From a virus, in the IMG/VR virus record IMGVR_UViG_3300033977_000072, positions 1-31,747 of that record: a stretch of 31,747 nt of DNA; one strand, written 5' to 3'. Below the pieces are notes generated by a model. The model saw only the letters and a program-made list of their open reading frames with translations. It had not been told where the DNA came from and ran no database searches. The position numbers and the translations under genes are program-made. How positions within the stretch are numbered: position 1 is the first letter of the stretch; the number at the start of each line of letters is the position of its first letter. Positions 28,763-31,747 of this stretch are shown one piece after another.

Positions 28763-29766
28763 GTTGCCGCCAAAAAAGTCTGATGTCGGTAAAATCCGAT
28801 TTTTTCATAAAGACGAACTGCACCCTTATTATTCTCGCTAACTGTTAATGTTACTTGGGACCACCTTCCACCTAGAATTTGATGCAAGCCAGTTCGAAGA
28901 AGGTCTTCTCCAATTCCTCTTTTTTGGGCGCTTTTAATTACAGCAATTTGAGCAATATGAGCAACATTGTAATTGCATTGAGTCATTAACATGATGCCAA
29001 TAAGATTAAAAACTTCAATATTTACTGTGTCTGAAAGATAGTTTTCAAATAGGCCTTTTGGAGATATAAATTCAGTCTGTACAAAGTCCATTTTGCTAAC
29101 AGCCATAGTTGAACCCATTTCAAGAAATGGGCCGTATTCCTGATTGATAAGAATATCTGTGATGTATTTTTTGGCACCTTCTCTGGTTTTAAGTTGGTCA
29201 TTCATCAGAATATCATAGTGCTCAATATAGGCATCCTTAAGAACATTAGGAATTTCTTTTTCATAATAACGGTTCCACCCGCCAATATAAAAAGAAGGTT
29301 CATTGATTGGAAATTTGGCTTGAAGATTATTCAAGTCGAAAGCCATGTACATACGAAGATATATATTATATCCTAGTTTTACAAGTACTGGAGTTATGGC
29401 CCGCCCACTATAATGCGGAAATTGGGCCTCAATCCGCCTCACATTAGGAAAAAGACCATGAATTAGCCCGTCAGTCAACTTCAAAAGTGTTTCAGCATTA
29501 CTCCAGGTTGCATACTGAAAATCAGTAAATAGCCCACCAATACGAACTTTGTTTTCATCACCAAAAGCAAAGCAATAGCCACGTATTACATCGTCAACAT
29601 AAAGAACATAACCAAATACCAGGCCCTTCTTAATTGCCTGAAGAATAGTATAAGCCTGGGGAATGAAGTTCCAGAAATAGTTTTTATTCCAGGTTTCAAT
29701 TTCAGCCTGCATGATTTGAGTGAATTCCTCGGGTTTAGTTTCATGAAGTGGGGCGTAGCGAATCAT
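28750..29766 (-). CDS. Two-domain GNAT-like acetyltransferase
   Basis: 338 residues; GAGGAG lies just before the ATG, which overlaps the upstream stop as TAATG. The C-terminal third has GNAT motif A (IAQIAVIKSAQKRGIGEDLL) for acetyl-CoA and motif B with NNKGAVRLYEKIGFYR. Residues ~1-150 follow a similar GNAT layout (GYVLYVDDVIRGYCF, RIGGLFTDF), but the acetyl-CoA loop is not evident. It is probably a degenerate first copy. The substrate is unknown; phage GNATs may modify proteins, nucleotides or antibiotics. Confidence 0.75.
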   Translation of the reverse strand: MIRYAPLHETKPEEFTQIMQAEIETWNKNYFWNFIPQAYTILQAIKKGLVFGYVLYVDDVIRGYCFAFGDENKVRIGGLFTDFQYATWSNAETLLKLTDGLIHGLFPNVRRIEAQFPHYSGRAITPVLVKLGYNIYLRMYMAFDLNNLQAKFPINEPSFYIGGWNRYYEKEIPNVLKDAYIEHYDILMNDQLKTREGAKKYITDILINQEYGPFLEMGSTMAVSKMDFVQTEFISPKGLFENYLSDTVNIEVFNLIGIMLMTQCNYNVAHIAQIAVIKSAQKRGIGEDLLRTGLHQILGGRWSQVTLTVSENNKGAVRLYEKIGFYRHQTFLAATWNK

Positions 29767-30062
29767 TATTCTCCTCGAATTTGGATGTAATTAGTGTCCA
29801 TAAATGTGCGATCCTTAGCATTTACAAGCTCAATCTTTTTTAAAAGTCCTCGAATGGCGAATGCTTCTTTATCATGATTATTGATAAAAGCTTGAATAAC
29901 CTCATCCTGAAGAAACTTAAGAATCTCTGCCCGGCCCGCAATCTTTCCTGCAAGATGAGTCCAAGCCTGGCGAAATTCAAAGCATTCATCACAAATTTCC
30001 TTGAGGTGTTGTCCTCGATGTTCTATATGTTTCTGAGGTAAAATAAGACCTAAAGTAGCCAT
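29766..30062 (-). CDS. Helical protein, unknown
   Basis: 98 residues, helical with mixed charge (LKEICDECFEFRQAW, then GRAEILKFLQDEVIQAF). No membrane segment or recognised motif. The nearest ribosome binding site, GGAGG, is 15 bases before the ATG inside the end of the upstream gene, which is far. The stop overlaps the acetyltransferase start. Function unknown. Confidence 0.5.
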   Translation of the reverse strand: MATLGLILPQKHIEHRGQHLKEICDECFEFRQAWTHLAGKIAGRAEILKFLQDEVIQAFINNHDKEAFAIRGLLKKIELVNAKDRTFMDTNYIQIRGE

Positions 30063-30070
30063 GTTTTATT

Positions 30071-30226
30071 TTACGAACCTCCTTGATTTTGAAATAAGGA
30101 CTCCATCTTTACTATTTGACTGTCTTTGAGGTCTTTGAATTCTTCAAGCAAGGCCTCAACTTCAGGAGTCATCGGAATCCAGCCGGTTTTGAAAAGATAT
30201 CGAATTTGACCCATTGTGAAGTTCAT
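30071..30226 (-). CDS. Small protein, unknown
   Basis: 51 residues starting MNFTMGQIRYLFKTGWIP, with a helical acidic middle and a Gly-Ser end. The ATG overlaps the stop of the ParB-like gene as ATGA. The last codons contain the GGAGG that may serve the next gene. No motif seen. Confidence 0.5.
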   Translation of the reverse strand: MNFTMGQIRYLFKTGWIPMTPEVEALLEEFKDLKDSQIVKMESLFQNQGGS

Positions 30227-30534
30227 ATTTCGTAGTACCTCACTTTAATAGTTTTCTGGCCCCTGCAAAGGGCTGAGTAAATTCTATGATGTCCATCTCG
30301 AATGAAGTACTGAGTACCAAACTTCACAATGATTGGATAAGGATAAGTATTTTTTCGATTACGAATCTTTTTAACATGGGCACGTTCTAGTCGGCGTTCA
30401 GTAGAATAAAATCCCATGTTAAGAGGAAATTGCTTGATTTCAACTTCTCGAAGTAACACAGAAAATTCACTGACCATAATAATTTGGGTATGATTCGCTA
30501 ACTTCCATTTTCGAGGTAATCGTAAGTATCTCAT
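30223..30534 (-). CDS. ParB/sulfiredoxin-like domain protein
   Basis: 103 residues from the ATG at 30534, chosen because it overlaps the stop of the upstream 51-residue gene as ATGA. The C-terminal half carries the ParB/Srx pattern: TYPYPIIVKFGTQYFIRDGHHRIYSALCRG, where DGHHR is the signature. ER..RAHVKKI precedes it. ParB-like domains act as CTP or ATP switches or as nucleases. This one is single-domain without a helix-turn-helix, so plasmid-type partition is unlikely. Confidence 0.65.
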   Translation of the reverse strand: MRYLRLPRKWKLANHTQIIMVSEFSVLLREVEIKQFPLNMGFYSTERRLERAHVKKIRNRKNTYPYPIIVKFGTQYFIRDGHHRIYSALCRGQKTIKVRYYEI

Positions 30535-30686
30535 TCGGATGTCCATGTACTTTGTACTACAACTAATCCAAGAGTAATGAAAACAATACCCCAACCAAAA
30601 TGGTTATGTGCCCAAAGATATGCACCACCATATATTCCTATTGTTCCAAAAAAGTCAATGAAATTAAACTTGAAATTGACAATCAT
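30531..30686 (-). CDS. Small two-span membrane protein
   Basis: 51 residues; GGGAG lies 7 bases before the ATG, which is inside the end of the gene at 30664. Hydrophobic segments ~9-25 (FIDFFGTIGIYGGAYLW) and ~31-46 (GWGIVFITLGLVVVQ). It overlaps the ParB-like gene by ATGA. Role unknown. Confidence 0.6.
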   Translation of the reverse strand: MIVNFKFNFIDFFGTIGIYGGAYLWAHNHFGWGIVFITLGLVVVQSTWTSE

Positions 30687-31122
30687 GTTCTGTCTCCCAT
30701 TTATTTATAAGTCTTGCAGTGGCTTTTCTAAATTTCTTTTGATATTCTCGATACATAAACTCAACACGGTGAGTCTTTGACGAAAACATTTCTTTCCATG
30801 TTCGTTTAATCCAAGACCAAACATGGGCTTCATCAGGAAGTCCTGAACTACACTCTACTTGCCCCTCTGCCTCTATATCATCCCAGTAAACAATCCAACG
30901 CCATTCTTCCTTTCCACCAAATTCTTTAAAACCAAGAACCGGATTGTCTTCTTCTCGCATAGTGACATGATAATGTGTGGCACCAGGGCAAAGTCCTACC
31001 CAAGAGTAAATCTGAATAGTGACTCGTCTACGCCGACGCTTGTCATCAAACAGCCGCACAAAGGGCACTGGGCCTTTATGTTCTTTGAGATAGCCGCCGT
31101 GCATAGTTCCTAAGAACTTCAT
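30664..31122 (-). CDS. Unknown protein, Trp-rich
   Basis: 152 residues; AAGG lies 9 bases before the ATG and TAATG overlaps the upstream stop. A basic stretch (FDDKRRRRRVTIQIYSWVG) precedes a beta-rich, Trp-rich middle (EEWRWIVYWDD, HVWSWIKRTWKEM) and a basic C-terminal helix. No signal peptide or known motif. Function unknown. Confidence 0.55.
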   Translation of the reverse strand: MKFLGTMHGGYLKEHKGPVPFVRLFDDKRRRRRVTIQIYSWVGLCPGATHYHVTMREEDNPVLGFKEFGGKEEWRWIVYWDDIEAEGQVECSSGLPDEAHVWSWIKRTWKEMFSSKTHRVEFMYREYQKKFRKATARLINKWETEHDCQFQV

Positions 31123-31322
31123 TATAGTGCCTTTCTACGTTTACACAGTCGATTCAGTTCATATTCACAGTCTTGAATGACACTATGAAGATAGGCAATA
31201 AAAGCGCGATTATCTAAAGTTTGGTAGGCATATTGAATTGCCTTAGCTTGTACAGTCATTGACCGGTAAACTCGAATACGAACAGCATCTTCAAGAATAA
31301 CGTCGTCAGGTTCGTTCTTCAT
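31122..31322 (-). CDS. Small helical protein, unknown
   Basis: 66 residues, helical, with a basic end (LNRLCKRRKAL). It overlaps its neighbours at both ends (ATGA upstream, TAATG downstream), so it is part of a coupled run. No motif recognised. Confidence 0.5.
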   Translation of the reverse strand: MKNEPDDVILEDAVRIRVYRSMTVQAKAIQYAYQTLDNRAFIAYLHSVIQDCEYELNRLCKRRKAL

Positions 31323-31519
31323 GGTTCGAATCCTGGTTGAAGTTTATAATCTCTATCAACGACCTTCCAATACCGGGGCGAACTATCGCCAGAGAAGATG
31401 GCATTAATAAGATTACAAAGATTACGAGCATTGTGTTCATTTATCATCGCAGGCAAATTCACAAATTTTTCATTGGGGTAATCCCCGCCAAAGTTATCGG
31501 TTTCTACGATTCGGTACAT
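31319..31519 (-). CDS. Small protein, unknown
   Basis: 66 residues from the ATG at 31519, chosen because AGGAGGG sits about 3 bases upstream; the open frame extends to 31633 but that part overlaps a better gene. Starts MYRIVETDNFGGDYP; contains NLPAMINEHNARNLCNLIN. It resembles short phage proteins that handle nothing known. Palindrome copy 7 lies 24 bases upstream. Confidence 0.55.
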   Translation of the reverse strand: MYRIVETDNFGGDYPNEKFVNLPAMINEHNARNLCNLINAIFSGDSSPRYWKVVDRDYKLQPGFEP

Positions 31520-31658
31520 CGTCCCTCCTATATCCTGGGCAATTGCACAGTGTGCAGGGGCCAGAGTTTTTAAATAAGAAAACTTTCTTTTGTTCATCAT
31601 AGGGACGTTCATGATCCCCGTAGCCATGACCACATTTACAAGTATCTTTTTGTTTCAT
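31494..31658 (-). CDS. Small zinc-binding-type protein
   Basis: 54 residues; AGGTG lies 5-6 bases before the ATG, which overlaps the upstream stop as TAATG. Pattern CKCGHGYGDH, then CTLCNCPGYR: two Cys/His half-sites of a zinc ribbon of a type frequent in phages (C-x-CGH...H...C-x2-C-x-CP). Palindrome copy 7 encodes the CTLCN part. It overlaps the next gene by 26 bases. Confidence 0.6.
   Translation of the reverse strand: MKQKDTCKCGHGYGDHERPYDEQKKVFLFKNSGPCTLCNCPGYRRDDVPNRRNR
31543..31557. repeat. 15-bp palindrome, copy 7, inside a coding region
   Basis: TTGCACAGTGTGCAG, same as copy 6 base for base. Unlike the other six it lies inside a gene, the zinc protein at 31494-31658, where it encodes Cys-Thr-Leu-Cys-Asn. 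It is 24 bases upstream of the next start. It may be functional or a chance outcome of a Cys-rich motif. Confidence 0.5.
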
Positions 31659-31747
31659 TACCACACCTTCTTGAATGCCCCAAGTTTAGCCAATCGAATC
31701 ATTCCTTTCTGAAAAAGTGGGCCGTGTTTTACGCGATGGTGCCCAAT
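31658..31747 (-). CDS. C-terminal end of an unknown protein (cut by window edge)
   Basis: The last 29 codons of a minus-strand gene entering from the right, ending LAKLGAFKKVW. The frame is open to the window edge and its stop overlaps the start of the zinc-protein gene as TAATG. It is basic and too short for assignment. Confidence 0.5.
   Translation of the reverse strand: MGHHRVKHGPLFQKGMIRLAKLGAFKKVW

Noticed and set aside
1-31747. CRISPR array, insertion sequence, integrase or attachment site
   Set aside because: No regularly spaced repeats, no transposase or integrase motifs and no terminal inverted repeats were seen; the palindromes are too short and too dispersed.

Overview
This window is a piece of a tailed bacteriophage (Caudoviricetes) genome, or an assembled phage contig. 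It holds a terminase large subunit, a portal, a scaffold-like protein, an N4-gp56-type major capsid protein, tail-fibre proteins with collagen-like repeats, and an endolysin with a lysis cassette. Genes are tightly packed, often sharing ATGA or TAATG stop/start overlaps, with clear GGAG-type ribosome binding sites. The host cannot be named. Consensus sigma70-type promoters, a Sec signal peptide and a spanin-like lysis protein suggest a bacterium, probably with two membranes (inference).

Almost everything is transcribed on the minus strand, so the window is best read from right to left. (1) 31.7-28.4 kb: small, mostly unknown genes with overlapping ends, including zinc-ribbon proteins, a ParB/Srx-like protein and a two-domain GNAT-like acetyltransferase. 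(2) 26.75-28.43 kb: the only plus-strand block, a family 2 glycosyltransferase with a helical-repeat tail and two small membrane proteins, driven by a consensus promoter. (3) 26.64-26.26 kb: a divergent gene for a small protein resembling sigma factor region 2, behind a perfect TTGACA-17-TATAAT promoter. (4) 26.05-24.17 kb: lysis cassette (GH19-type endolysin, spanin-like protein, coiled-coil protein, holin-like protein). (5) 24.07-21.37 kb: phage GroEL, GroES and a secreted trypsin-like protease in one coupled run. (6) 21.37-18.94 kb: small accessory genes, including a tandemly duplicated pair. (7) 18.91-10.02 kb: packaging and head genes: terminase, HNH nuclease, portal, zinc protein, histidine phosphatase, a tRNA-Asn, scaffold and major capsid. 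(8) 9.75-1 kb: another HNH gene, small basic proteins, a decoration-like protein, adaptor-like structural proteins, a ClpP-like protease, a frameshifted gene, and tail fibre genes, ending in a structural gene cut by the window edge.

The most striking unexplained signal is a 15-bp palindrome, core TGCACA-(G/C)-TGTGCA. It occurs seven times. Six copies are intergenic, and four of those lie directly against the stop codon of the upstream gene. Each intergenic copy precedes what looks like a functional unit: endolysin, terminase, scaffold/capsid, decoration protein, adaptor-like protein, and a small membrane protein that leads the tail-fibre run. It behaves like a phage-specific operator, promoter part or intercistronic RNA hairpin of the late genes. 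The sigma-region-2-like protein made from a host-type promoter is an attractive but unproven partner. Ten short genes of about 39-57 residues, several of them overlap-coupled, were read directly from the sequence and are listed.
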